Of a stretch of 64,000 nucleotides of DNA, positions 36,417 through 47,617 are shown piece by piece (positions within the stretch are counted from its first letter, which is position 1; each line of letters begins with the position of its first letter). The DNA is from Micrasema longulum. Lineage: Eukaryota; Arthropoda; Insecta; Trichoptera; Brachycentridae. The notes beneath the pieces are model-generated. The model worked only from the letters and a program-made list of their open reading frames with translations. It did not search any database and was not told the DNA's origin. A program made the translations under genes and the position numbers. The stretch covers positions 31,874 to 95,873 of the forward strand of contig JAGVSM010002919.1 of NCBI GenBank assembly GCA_022494885.1, in the 5' to 3' direction.

Positions 36417-36922
36417 TGTTGCGCGCGTCGCCGCTGCCGACGAAAAAGCCCATACGGGCGCCAGGTGCCCGTATTTACATCATCTGCGGCCGGCGGCATG
36501 TAGCGAGTGGTGGGGGTGAGCGACCCCCACCACTCCCAGGCAGGCGGAGCGGGTGGGACGGCTGACTCACGGGGCCCGACGCGCATCGCTTTATAAGGCG
36601 TGTAATTTGTATCATTAAATCAGTTGAGTTCCTAACTCTGAACAGTTCAGACGTGTTTCATTCAGTTCTCCGCCCTGTTCGCCCTCCTGCACTTCGCTCT
36701 TCACTCCGCTCTGCCAGCTGACTACCTTCGCCTCTCTACACCACTTGGACCGGGTGGAAAGTCCTTTTCAGGGCTATTGAGGTAGACTTGCGGTCGGCGC
36801 AGCTGTGCCCCTTTGTCTTTGACTCTTGTATGGGAGAGCGGCTTCTTGTTTACGCCAGGAAGCCTTCCTGCGGCAGACACGGTGACGAACCAGCGCACAC
36901 ACGTGGTAACGCTTACGTTACA
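36417..36922 (+). mobile_element. Possible solo LTR (BEL/Pao-like)
   Basis: A GC- and CpG-rich block begins TGTTGCGCGCG and ends ACGTTACA, matching TG...CA LTR ends. A TATAAG box at about 36590 is followed by TTCAGT-like initiator text. No second LTR, primer site or clear 5-bp duplication is visible. Distinct composition is the main support. Confidence 0.4.
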
Positions 36923-37004
36923 ATACCATTTGAGACATTTTTTGGAACAAACTTGAAATATGACAAAAACAACATCTAAAGCCATTTGCTATCCCAGTAC
37001 CGAA

Positions 37005-37150
37005 ATATTTGTGTTCTTACGATTAACACAAATATTTTAATTTTGGGGCCATTTTCAACGAAATGTAAATAATTGACTATTAGGAAATGGGAATCAAGTT
37101 GGGGTTTGAACCTCGGACTGCAGCACTAGCCACGGGACCACAACCTGACA
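37005..37150 (-). repeat. tRNA-derived SINE copy (family A)
   Basis: Shares TTGTGTTCTTACGATTAACA-like and GGGCCATTTTCAACGA-like text with the copy at 6.15 kb, followed by the reversed tRNA-like head GGTTTGAACC. Confidence 0.55.
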
Positions 37151-37791
37151 ATTTATTGCATAGGTATACATATTGTTGATGTGTTAGTGCCTGTCTGTGA
37201 ACCAAGTAAAAATACAATTTTTGTAAATTTGAAAACTTATTGTTACACACATATAAAACAGATGTTATTAAAGATTTTAATGGACTATACTTCTTTACCG
37301 AATTGCCACAGATATAGAATGCATAATAAATTAGTACTTACAAAATTAGGCCTAATGATGTATTAGTTTCTAGTCGTATGATTCTGTAATTATGAAATAC
37401 GGCTGTGAAAAGATACCTTTCATAATTACATTTCGTATTTTTTTTAGAGTCATAACAGGCCAAGAGATCGCATATTTTCAAACTATCATTCAAAACATTA
37501 TCAAATCAAAAAAGAAAGGACCAACCAATCAACAGCTGAATTCTCAAATAAATATTTTAAATTTAATAATACAACACTTTAAATACAGATATTTTATTTG
37601 TCCAGATATAATTTAGCAAACAGAACGATAGAATAAAATAATTACAGATATCACTCGTTAATTGATGTTTACAGTAATTATTATAATAACATATGATTTA
37701 TTTAATAGCTGTTTTGTAAATTATCAATTAAATTTATGACAGAACAGAGAGCTAAATTGGGGCAGTGTAACTCTTAATGTAGGTTAATTAG

Positions 37792-39531
37792 TTAGCCTGC
37801 CATATAAGGATAGTTATAGCCACATAGGTGAGTGAAGGTATGTTTTACCGCTTGTGGATTGGCAAACCGCAGTAAGTAATGAGGTCCACCCGATTTGTCA
37901 TTGGTGCCTGAGCGTCTAGTTCCACCGAAGGCTTGCTGTCCTACAACAGCTCCAGTGCTCTTGTCATTAACATAAAAATTCCCGGCTATCATTTTGAACA
38001 TATGAAGAGCTTGTTGAATAAATGCCGGATCTTCAGCAAAAACAGCTCCCGTTAAAGCGTATGGAGCATCTTTTATTATAACTTCCATTACATTATCTAT
38101 CTCGTACTCATTATATACAAATATCGTAAGCACGGGGCCAAATATCTCTTCCTTCATTACCTTGTTGTTGTGATCGTGGCAAAGGATTACAGTGGGCTCT
38201 ACATAGTAGCCAATCGCATCATCGCAACAACCCCCGACAAGTATTTCCAGCTCATTGCAAGTTTTTGCATACTCCAGATAAGACGCGATCCTATTAAATG
38301 CGTTTTTATCAATCACAGAAGAAGTAAAAGAATTAAATAGCGTCGGGTGGCAAATTGTTAGTTTATCAACTGCGGCAATGAGCCCAGTTTTAACAATTTC
38401 AAACAAACAGAGTGGTAAATATAAGATGGAGCATGCAGAGCATTTTTGTCCGGAATATTCAAAAGCAGAACGAATGGTATTATGGATAACTGAAGCGCAG
38501 TTTGCGGATGAATGAACGAAGTGAAAATTTTTTCCTCCCAGTTCGCCGATCATTCTCGGATAGTTGCGATACTTATCGATATTGGCTGCCACTTTGTTTA
38601 GTAAAAAGTTGTACGTTTTAGTGGAGCCGGTAAAGTTGATTCCGGCGAGGTGCGGCGATTGAGTGATGGCGTCTCCGAATTCTGGCCCATCGGCGGGGAC
38701 AAAGTTGATCACTCCGGGTGGCAGGCCGGCTTCACGAAATATCTCAAATATCACCCAACTTGAAAGCATCGCAGTACTGCAAGGCTTCCATATGACTGCG
38801 TTACCCATTAGAACCGGGGCAGTGGCTAGATTTCCACCGATGGCGGTGAAATTGAATGGTGTGATAGCCGCCCAGAATCCTTCGCAACCTCGGTACCTGT
38901 AATAATTTTTGGTGACACTTGGATCAGGAGACAGAGGCTGGTATTGCAGCAAGTCTATCAAAAATGCACAATTCATATTGAGAAAGTCGATAAACTCACA
39001 GGCAGCGTCAATCTCTGCTTGTATGACAGTTTTCCCTTGTCCTAAGATCGTAGCTGCGTTCAGTTTCTGCCTGTAAGGTCCAGCGGCGAGACTGGCTGCT
39101 CTCTCGAATATTCTGATCCTTTCTTCCCACCCTGTTTTGTCCCAAAACTTTTGCCTAAGAGTGGAGTTTCTAATCGCCCTGTTGATGGTATCTGAATCTG
39201 CGTTATAAAATCTAGCTATTTTGGTTTGGTGCTCAAATGGCGCGACTTGATATTCGGCAAATTCCATTTTGATTTCCTCATCCCCGATCACAATGGGAAT
39301 ATCGGCGATTGGACAAATCATTTTACTAAGAGCATATTCGAGTTCGCATCTTTCTTTGGAGTTGCTCAAATATCCCAAGATGGGTTCGTTGCGTAGTTCT
39401 TTTTTTGGTAAATTAATTTTAGGAATTACATCGCGCTCAGAATCACAATAAAATCTCAGACACAGTTTATTGAAAAACTTTGAATTCCAAACTTTGTACC
39501 CAGTTTGTAACTTAAATATTGATTTGGACAT
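37792..39531 (-). CDS. Diverged P5C dehydrogenase paralogue, intronless
   Basis: A second ALDH4A1-type enzyme on the same strand as P5CDH and 6.3 kb from it. The first true ATG is at 39531, giving 579 residues; an eight-codon extension upstream has no ATG. The N-terminus is basic (KSIFKLQ...KFFNKLCLRFYCDS), fitting mitochondrial import. The active site is intact: GELGGKNFHFVH with Glu330 and YSGQKCSACS with Cys364, 34 residues apart. The C-terminal QQAFGGTRRSGTNDKSGGP loop is kept. Divergence from P5CDH is spread along the whole chain (extra cysteines such as NMNCAFL and GGCCDD), with no stop or frame break over 580 codons. So it is under constraint, not a pseudogene. It also lacks introns, so the pair arose by tandem duplication of an already intronless gene or by retrocopying. 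Substrate change is possible but not shown. Confidence 0.9.
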   Translation of the reverse strand: MSKSIFKLQTGYKVWNSKFFNKLCLRFYCDSERDVIPKINLPKKELRNEPILGYLSNSKERCELEYALSKMICPIADIPIVIGDEEIKMEFAEYQVAPFEHQTKIARFYNADSDTINRAIRNSTLRQKFWDKTGWEERIRIFERAASLAAGPYRQKLNAATILGQGKTVIQAEIDAACEFIDFLNMNCAFLIDLLQYQPLSPDPSVTKNYYRYRGCEGFWAAITPFNFTAIGGNLATAPVLMGNAVIWKPCSTAMLSSWVIFEIFREAGLPPGVINFVPADGPEFGDAITQSPHLAGINFTGSTKTYNFLLNKVAANIDKYRNYPRMIGELGGKNFHFVHSSANCASVIHNTIRSAFEYSGQKCSACSILYLPLCLFEIVKTGLIAAVDKLTICHPTLFNSFTSSVIDKNAFNRIASYLEYAKTCNELEILVGGCCDDAIGYYVEPTVILCHDHNNKVMKEEIFGPVLTIFVYNEYEIDNVMEVIIKDAPYALTGAVFAEDPAFIQQALHMFKMIAGNFYVNDKSTGAVVGQQAFGGTRRSGTNDKSGGPHYLLRFANPQAVKHTFTHLCGYNYPYMAG

Positions 39532-40249
39532 TACTGCCCATTTATGTATACACAATTTTTTTTATCCCAAAATAAATTATTTCATCAATCTTATGTCAAA
39601 TCAGTTTATTTTAAATATGTAGATACTTAAAAACAGAATGTAACGTAATTTAATTAGTTCAAGTTCTTACCTAAATATAAAAAAAAAATATTAAAGTAAT
39701 AAACATGTAATTTATTATTCGAGAATGATGCGTTAAAAAAAATACTAGCTAGCTTTTAAAATATGCATGTAAATTGTGGGCCTATAATTTTTTTTTCCGA
39801 ATTTTGAAGTGGCCTGAAAAGTTCCCCTTTAGATTACGAGGAATGCAAAAAATATTTTTTTATATACTACTATATACTACTTTTGGCCCTTAACCAGAGC
39901 TTGAAGTTTTCAAAAAAGTCAAATTTTCGCGCTAAACCGGCAGTCATTTCGTATTTAAGTAAGAAAATCAGTCCATTTAAATTTTATAATGCGCACTGAA
40001 CCTTATTAAATAAGCATTTAAGGGCGTGAGTTGCACTTTGTTTTGTAATAAATGGGTAGAATTGTTTTAATGGGCCATTGTTTTCGTCAATATTAGCCAG
40101 GCGCTCAACGGAATCAGTTCCGCGGAGTGTAAAATTATTGCGTTTCGGTAGTTCTAAAACGCATTTGAATTTGTAATGTGATTAAGTTATATCTTGACTA
40201 ACAAAAAAATAATTTTATCGATATTGATAATTAACAAAATGTTTTATTT

Positions 40250-40425
40250 TTTTTATTTTTTATTTTTGCACCACAACAGGCCAGGAGGCCCAGATACATC
40301 ACAGAACACCCAGGCTTGAGAAAAATCACAAATAATTTTTGTGTTCTCACCGGGAATCGAACCCGGAACCTTCCGTCTGTGAGTCGAGCTTCTTGACCAC
40401 TACACCACGGAGGCCGGCCGTTCAG
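40250..40425 (-). repeat. tRNA-derived SINE (family B)
   Basis: On the minus strand: GGCCTCCGTGGTGTAGTGGT (A box) and GGTTCGATTCC (perfect B box), then an unrelated body and an A/T-rich 3' tail. Too long and without an anticodon-arm fold to be a functional tRNA. Confidence 0.75.
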
Positions 40426-40914
40426 ACAGTTATAAATTTCAAACCTCGGTTGAGGGCCAAAAGTAGTATGGAATATTTTTTTTAATAATTTATGTTCAAT
40501 GTGATCCAAAACGCAACTTTTTAGACCCCTTTAACTTTGATGTCTAAAAGAATAAGAAACTTCATACAACATCGGCCCATCCTAATGTTAGTACATTGGG
40601 GTCTATATTCACGATAAACAGAAGAAATTGAAGTGGTAGTCTTGCAATGCTGCCAATTTTGATTTCGATAAAAAATTTATGTATCGATAGATTATCACAA
40701 GTAATTATGCATAGGATGTTCACAGTGAAATGATTGTCCTTTGTATTTTGAGAATAACATCGACGCCAAAGTTTTGCTTGACATTATTTTTTCATCCTAG
40801 GATTTTTCTGTTTTAGGGGCTCGTCAGCAGGTAGGAAAGAAACGATATGGAAGGAAATTATGAATTTACACCACAACACACAGACCAATTGAGAAATAAA
40901 TCTTTGTTGGTTTT

Positions 40915-41000
40915 TTTCTTGCAGCTGGCGGGAATCAAACCCGCGTCGACAGTTTCAAAGTTGACCGTTTAACCAACTGAGCCACGACGCCTGTCATTTA
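40915..41000 (-). repeat. tRNA-derived SINE head (family C)
   Basis: On the minus strand: GGCGTCGTGGCTCAGTTGG (A box) and CGGGTTTGATTCCCG (B box). It is near a complete tRNA shape, but I see no good acceptor pairing and it is followed by repeat-like text. Confidence 0.6.
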
Positions 41001-41949
41001 TGCCATATCTTCGTCATTGTTATTGTTTTCTTTTTTACCGATACAGCATAACTTTTGAATGGGAAATGCACGATTCACCTTCTGCACTGTTCTCAAGACG
41101 ATAGTAGGTCAAGAACAACAGCGGGCGTTGGTTTCCGGGCGAGTCCCACAGGATTAAACCGAGAATATGCATTGATTTAGGAACTTTGTCAAAATAAAGA
41201 GGTCCGAAGAAAAAAGCAACAGCCTTCATAAGCGTAAATGTGGAAGTGACAGGATCACATACTGTGAATGTGATTTATGATGAGTTGAACCCTGCTCACT
41301 TCTTTCTCAGCTACCGGGCCGCAGACCCTTTAAGACTGTCCACCAAATTGTATTTAGCTGTTTTAGGATGAAGCAAAAAGTTGGTGCAGGACACGGCTGA
41401 ACGGAGATGATTGGATTATTACAAAAGGAAACAATAACAAAACTGTTCACATTTTAATTAATTTATTAATTATATCACTTTATAAATAGTACATTACTTA
41501 GAAATACAGGGAGGCAGTACAATGTCTGTGGGGGTACCGAGTAAAGGTTACTAAATATTAGAGCGTTCACCTTTTGGCAAATGGCTTGCCAAATGCCCAT
41601 AATTATAATTACAAAAGCGATTACAAAAATCCATTTACTTTATTACAATGTCAGTAATTATGATCAAACTTAAAATAATATTTACAAAGATATAAAATGC
41701 ACTTATTAATAATTAGCGGAATTAAAATTAAGAGGAGCACATTATTAGTGGACAGTTTTGATTGGATCATTTTCAAAAACCAAAGAATTGCAGAATTCAA
41801 AAAATAATCACGGTGATTCAAACATTATTAGAAAATAAAGCATGAGGCATTTTCATTTACGCATATTATTTTTTAAGTAACGAGATAATGCATCAATTTA
41901 TAGTAAAATAGGATTCAGTATTTTGTACCCGTATGTGACGTAAAATTAT

Positions 41950-42010
41950 ATTTAATTTTTGTACCGTGTTATTTCAAAACCGTGTAAAAAGAGGTTCCGG
42001 AGTATGGTAA
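41950..42010 (+). repeat. Repeat R3, copy 1
   Basis: TACCGTGTTATTTCAAAACC then GTGTAAAAAGAGGTTCCGG. Copies recur at 47215-47265 in the same orientation and, in part, inverted at 46905-46935. Confidence 0.45.
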
Positions 42011-42944
42011 TCAAATAGTTTTTCATATAAAGAAGACTCTATTTACATATTACGAATTTATTGATTTAATAAATATAAATTTACTAAACAAAAACAGGAT
42101 ATTTGCATAAAATTTCACAACAAACAAATATTTCATATAAATATTCTAATTCGATTTTTTTTGTTGTTAAATTAGTATAAACATTTTTTCAAAAAGTGCA
42201 TTATTGAGTATCCACAAATTGTGTGGATAATATAAATAATTATTTGCACAGTTGCGATTCAGCAGGACCTCAATTTAAGTTTTCATTATGAGGCATTTTT
42301 ATGCATGGTGTTTTAGGGCCGGGCTGCGAAACTTCTGAGGAATATTCCTCATGATAAATTATTTTTAAAATCCCAGTAAATTTTTTGAAAAACCCAGTTT
42401 TTTTAAAGAAAACAATTAATAACTATAATTTGAAAATCCTTTGTGTTTCGTTGGTCAAATAAGTTTTTAATTAAAAAATGCAATTTTCCAAAATGAATTG
42501 AATATTTTTAAAAGTACGTCATAAAAAATGTTCCTCTGAAGTTTTTCAGAATAGCCTTGAATAATATTTTACTGTAAATAGAGCTTTCTTTATTTATTTT
42601 GGTAGATTTTCATAAAAACGATCCAGTTAACCATGTACCTCTTAAACATGCAAAATATCATAAAATTATAACACCATCATTTAACTATCAAACTGTATAC
42701 GAAACGTTTGTATTTGATTGAAAATTTTTTCAACATCTGATGACAAGAATTTATTTATTTAAGAATGAAAAAAAAAATTGACATTATAAACGACTTATTG
42801 ATACAGTCACAACCAGCAATACAAATTCTCGTCACAGTCGAATCATGAAAACATTAAAAATATATATTTACATTATTATTTTTTTACGTGAATATTTAAA
42901 TTTAGAATTCATTTTCAGTTAGCGTAAATAACTGTATTAGAAAA

Positions 42945-43015
42945 TGGAAATCGAGATGCGGTAGACTGGAGAGCGAACATAGGACCCCTGATCTGGAGTT
43001 CGCAACTCAATTTTT
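42945..43015 (-). repeat. tRNA-like SINE fragment
   Basis: GAAATCGAGATGCGGTAGAC and ACCCCTGATCTGGAGT resemble the 44.2-kb family A copy. Boxes are degenerate. Confidence 0.4.
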
Positions 43016-43264
43016 TCTGGTACTAATAATAATTGATATGATGAATTTGAAAATTAACAACATGGATTTGTTTTGTTTGCGTAATGAGTTTGATGATTGG
43101 AACGATGAAGATACAAATTCATAAATTACGAGTAAAAGTGTGTGTGTATAGATGGAAAAACATTATAGAACTACACGCAAAGGTAATTTCCATTTTTAAA
43201 GGTACATAAAATAATCACAGTGTGATTAGCACGGTTTTTTTTTTGCTGAAGACTTTTGCAATGG

Positions 43265-43605
43265 AATGTGTAAACTTCACACTTTTAAAGATGTTAAGTT
43301 CACACTTTCAAAGGTGCAAAGTGCACACTTTTAAAGATGCAAAGTTCACACTTTTAAAGGTGTAAAGTTCACATTTTTAAAGGTGTAACGTTCACACTTT
43401 TCAAAGGAGTAAAGTTATCAATTTTAAAGATATGTAGTTTACACATAAAAAAGATGTAAAGTTCACACTTTTATAAAAGCAAAATTAATAATTTGAAAGG
43501 TGTAAAGTTTACACATTAGGAGGTGTAAAGTTTACACATTCAAAGGTTTAAAGTTCACACACATAAAAGTGTAAATTTCACACTTTTCAGGGTTTACATG
43601 TTTTT
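43265..43605. repeat. 23-bp minisatellite, about 14 units
   Basis: A consensus near GTGTAAAGTTCACACTTTTA + AAG is repeated head to tail with substitutions and one-base indels. Each unit has a GTGTAAA/TTCACAC half-palindrome. No coding capacity. Confidence 0.75.
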
Positions 43606-44149
43606 CCATGGATATTTTTTTCGGAAGCAATATCAATAGAATGTAAGATATACACATATTTATAATAGTATATTTACGTATCTCTAATCTAATTTTTTGA
43701 CTATTGAAAAAGGCATCAAAATTTTGGTTCAAACCAATTAAATTAATAATAAACCTCTAATACATACAATATTCTACATTATCATCAGGAGTTATGTAAT
43801 AATTAACTGGTTAATGATAGTTAAAACAAAAATTTGCATTCAAATTGTGACAACAGAAAAAAACAGAATAAAATCAAAAATATTTTTTTATTCAGTTTGC
43901 ACTTAATTTAAGTATTTTAATTGATATTTTACGATGCGATATCACAAATATAATAGGTATTTAAATTTAATAAAACAAACTCGCATCATAATAATAATTC
44001 GAGAAGACATTTATGAAGAATACAGTTCTGTGTGTGAAACAGAATCTACATTTGGAATAACCAGACGTATGTCAAAATTTTTATAGACAAGGCTAGATTT
44101 TACTCTTCAGGGAGTAATCAAGATTGAAATTTATTGCAACAGAGAAGGA

Positions 44150-44280
44150 AAACATTTTTGAAGAGTGTTGTAAATAATTCACTGTTGTAAAATAGGAAAC
44201 CGATTGTGGTAGAGCGGTGTTCGAACCACTGACCTCTGATCCATGAGTCTAGCCACAGGACCACAACTCGGTTCATTATT
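44150..44280 (-). repeat. tRNA-derived SINE copy (family A)
   Basis: On the minus strand: GTTGTGGTCCTGTGGCTAGA and GGTTCGAACACC give A- and B-box-like text, matching copies at 6.2 and 37.1 kb. Confidence 0.6.
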
Positions 44281-44769
44281 GTAAAAGCTTAGACTTCTAA
44301 ATGTTTTTTCTCTCCATAAATTTCAAGATTTTATCTTATTTATCTAGAATGAATTTGAATTTCCACTCTTTGAATGCATATCAAAATGACTACTATGATA
44401 ATTATTGCTAAATTATATATGAAAACCATCTCTATGATACTGCAAATGTGTAAATGAAAATGGCAGTATTTTCTTCCAAATGGAATATTTATAGGAATAC
44501 TGAATGCAATTTTACACAATAAAACTGTGTAACTTGGAATTATATAATAAATGCATTAATTAAAGAAATCAAGGAGAGGAATGACTCATTTTAATATTAA
44601 AATGGACAAAAATCACGACAGTAGCATATTGAAGAAAATACACGAGAGACCTATCATACTAAAAACAAAAAAAATATTTTTACTAAATTTTATGTAAATT
44701 AACAAAATATGCGTGAAAAACTAATTGTATATGGAAGGCACAAATCAAAACATCCTTATTTTTTGGAAT

Positions 44770-45540
44770 GTCACTTCTGATTACACCGCAGTTGATGGTT
44801 TGAAGTAAATCTTATTTATTATGAATTTTTAAAGCGTCGTCAAACATTTTACTAAATGGTATCAAATATTTGTATATAACCACAATCCGTCTTTTCGGTT
44901 ACACAATTGATTTAATAAATAATACTCTTTTGAATGGAAAACTAAAAATAAAACATTCAAACAATTTTTATATCCCGTTAACAGTAATTATAATAATACT
45001 TAAAATGATAATAAATGGATAAGAATTCTATATGGAAATACTATATCCACGAATGAATCTAAATTTTTACCAAATAATATCAAACCCGCTTTTTTAAAAA
45101 ATAACAATATCGATAAATTATTGTTTAATAAAAAAGACAAAAATACATTATTAAATAATTAAGGTGATTACCAAATAAAATGCAATTCTTTTCGTTCAGT
45201 TTATGTTGGAAGAACATCAAGAAATTTTGATATTCGTGTTAAAGAACACATGCGGTGTCTTCACAATAACAATTTCTCCGAATTCACAAATCAATTTTAG
45301 TTGGTGTCTCGATGAAACCGGTAGACAGAAAAGTCGGTAACTGGTTATAATACAAATATTCAATAACATTCAATCTTATTTGTATTTTATAGGGACACGA
45401 TATCTCCTCCTACCCTATAATTACTTCAGTTTCACGTAGGCTTTAGCCGTCATTCACTACCAATGTCTTTTGGACTGATTTCCTAAATGAGAGATACAAT
45501 TTTGACGGATATAGCCAGCTTAACTGTGAACGTGTTAATT
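44770..45540. repeat. Interspersed repeat R1, copy 3, split
   Basis: Left part 44770-44818 (GATGGTTTGAAGTAAATCTT) and right part about 45390-45540 (TTATAGGGACACGATATC to CGTGTTAA) align in order with R1 at 15.7 and 25.9 kb. The Penelope-like fragment sits between them. Confidence 0.5.
44820..45390 (+). mobile_element. Penelope-like element remnant with GIY-YIG endonuclease
   Basis: Plus-strand frame from about 45085: PAFLKNNNIDKLLFNKKDKN, a stop at about 45160, then GDYQIKCNSFRSVYVGRTSR, NFDIRVKEHMRCLHNN, ending at 45299. YQIKC...VYVGRT...R is the GIY-YIG nuclease signature found at the C-terminus of Penelope reverse transcriptases. The RT domain is missing. The 3' flank (GTCTCGATGAAACCGGTAGA, GTCGGTAACTGGT) resembles the hammerhead-like termini at 33.2 kb. 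Confidence 0.7.
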
Positions 45541-46139
45541 TGAGTTAGTTATGCAACACAGTTTTTATTTTTTTAAATTATTGAGGTTAAGATTTGAAGA
45601 AAATGCAGGTTTATGATTTTAAATGATAGGTCTTGTTTAAGCTATTCTAAGAACGATAGAATTACTATAATATTTACATGTCTTAGCCCTTAAATGCGAG
45701 GAATAGGCTTTCATTGTATTCCAAATAAATAACGCATCTATACGCAGTGAGCAAAACTTAAGGATTAAAAAATTTAAAGCCATTGTTTAAACTAAGTTAT
45801 CGTAATACAGGTGAACTTAGGTGAATATAAAGATGTATAATGATGACTTGAATGTATTTAAAACTAATTCTTATCTAAATTAAAAAATAAAGAAAGATTA
45901 ACATACTTAATTGGATCGAGAGCAAAAACGCATGGCCAACACAGTCCTACATTGTCCAATGATACATTTAAGGCAACAATAGATAAAATTATTCACATGA
46001 GAATAATTTGATATTTTATTACATAAGGCTGACCGAGAAAGTCAAAGTTGTTTTTCTCAGTTTGCCGTGGCACACAGCAGTGTAATTAAAGCATTTTTTG
46101 CCAAGCAGCATCACGTCTGTACAAGATGAAAGTCTGCTA

Positions 46140-46215
46140 GAGAATAAAAGCACAGAAGGCGGGTTGGAACCCACGGGTTGAAATGCCATTTCCTGAGCGC
46201 TAGTAACGTGTCTAT
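46140..46215 (-). repeat. tRNA-like SINE fragment
   Basis: GCGGGTTGGAACCCACGGG with CTGAGCGCTAGTAAC text suggests a reversed tRNA-like head. Degenerate. Confidence 0.35.
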
Positions 46216-46899
46216 TTAATTATACGTCTAATATTGCATAATCGTATTTTAACATGTAAAAAATAAACAACTTAGTTTGTCTTAAACTCACATTTCAAGA
46301 GGTTGCTTTAACCGTATGACGCATTGCTCATTAGGCATTTTACCATCAATTTAAAAACCAATACTGAATGTGTTTAAGTGCCATTTTACATCAAAATAAT
46401 ATTCAAGCCGATAGACATCAATATATTACGCAATTATATTTTTTGCACCAGGCAATAAAAGTATAGCTAAAATTGACATATAAATTATTTTGGTGTTCAA
46501 TACATCATTTTAAGTCATTTTTGTGGAAAAAATCCAACCGTAGCTATGAAATTTACTAAATTTATAAATATGAGGTAAAAAATCTGAAAAAACAAGAATG
46601 TTTACATTTTCAGTCTTTCAAAGGGTCTTTCAGGAATTTCAAAGGTTTTTTTGAGTCCATTTTACATTATTCAAATTTAAAATGAAAATGCTTACAGTGT
46701 AAAAATGTAAGTTTGAAAAAATACAACTTCTAGTGATTTAAGTAAAAAATCAGATGGTTCCTGAATAGGACGACGAAAATTATGGTTTAGTGCGATCGCT
46801 TAACTCAGCTGATGGCTTTCTAAATGCTGAGACATCCAAATTTTCAACACCTCATTATCGTCTCTGTTTAAAAATATCTAAATGAGAAAAAAAAATTGA

Positions 46900-47270
46900 A
46901 ATCGGCACACCGGAACCTCTTCTCACACGGGGCAAACATTCCATGAACCGTGTAAAAAAGATAAATAGGATACTTAAAAAAAGAAAATGTTGGATAGGTA
47001 TCCTGATATAAAAATCATTTCTAGATTTAAAAAAAAGGAAATTGAGAATTTTTGTATTTAGTGTACCTTAATTTTATTTAAAAAATCGCAATAAAGATAA
47101 CACATCCCTTGCGAATACCTCTCTGCGCCTAGTAAGTGAAAGAGTAATGCGGAGAATTCCAAAAACGAAAAGTTAAATTATATTACTATTACGCATTGCA
47201 AACAATTTTTTTAAATTTTTTACCGTGTTATTTCAAAACCACGTAAAAAGAGGTTTCAGTGTATAGTCCT
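46900..47270. repeat. Repeat R3, copies 2 and 3
   Basis: An inverted piece CGGAACCTCTTCTCACACGG lies at about 46912, and a direct copy TACCGTGTTATTTCAAAACC at about 47222. The rest of 45.6-47.6 kb is AT-rich with no gene seen. Confidence 0.4.
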
Positions 47271-47617
47271 CCTTAAAACTGGTTATCCCAGTGAGAAGGA
47301 TTCCCAAATCAATTTTGTATACATTTTTATACATAAAGGAAATTAAAAAAAAAATAAAGTCATTTTTTCATCTCTTGAAAAGACTAAATGGCATAACTAA
47401 TTTCTGCTGACAATATTTAACATAAGCTGGTTTAAGTGATCATATTAATTTGAAGAATACGATGAAATCATGTTTTAAAACCTAAGCGTAGATATTAACT
47501 TTCAGCATTCCGGATGCGTTTTTGCGTATCTATATCCAAGCGTTGTCGGATTTTTCATTACGTTTTAATAGTCTAGCGAATTACAAGTAAGTTTGACTGG
47601 TCGGCGGCGGCTCAGTC

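Noticed and set aside
40340..40415. Functional tRNA gene with B box GGTTCGATTCC
   Set aside because: No proper cloverleaf or anticodon arm. It is followed by a SINE body and A/T tail, so it is a tRNA-derived SINE.
40921..40996. Functional tRNA gene on the minus strand
   Set aside because: A and B boxes fit, but acceptor pairing is poor and flanking text is repeat-like. A tRNA scan could overturn this.
43265..43605. CRISPR array
   Set aside because: Units are head to tail without unique spacers and the genome is eukaryotic; it is a minisatellite.
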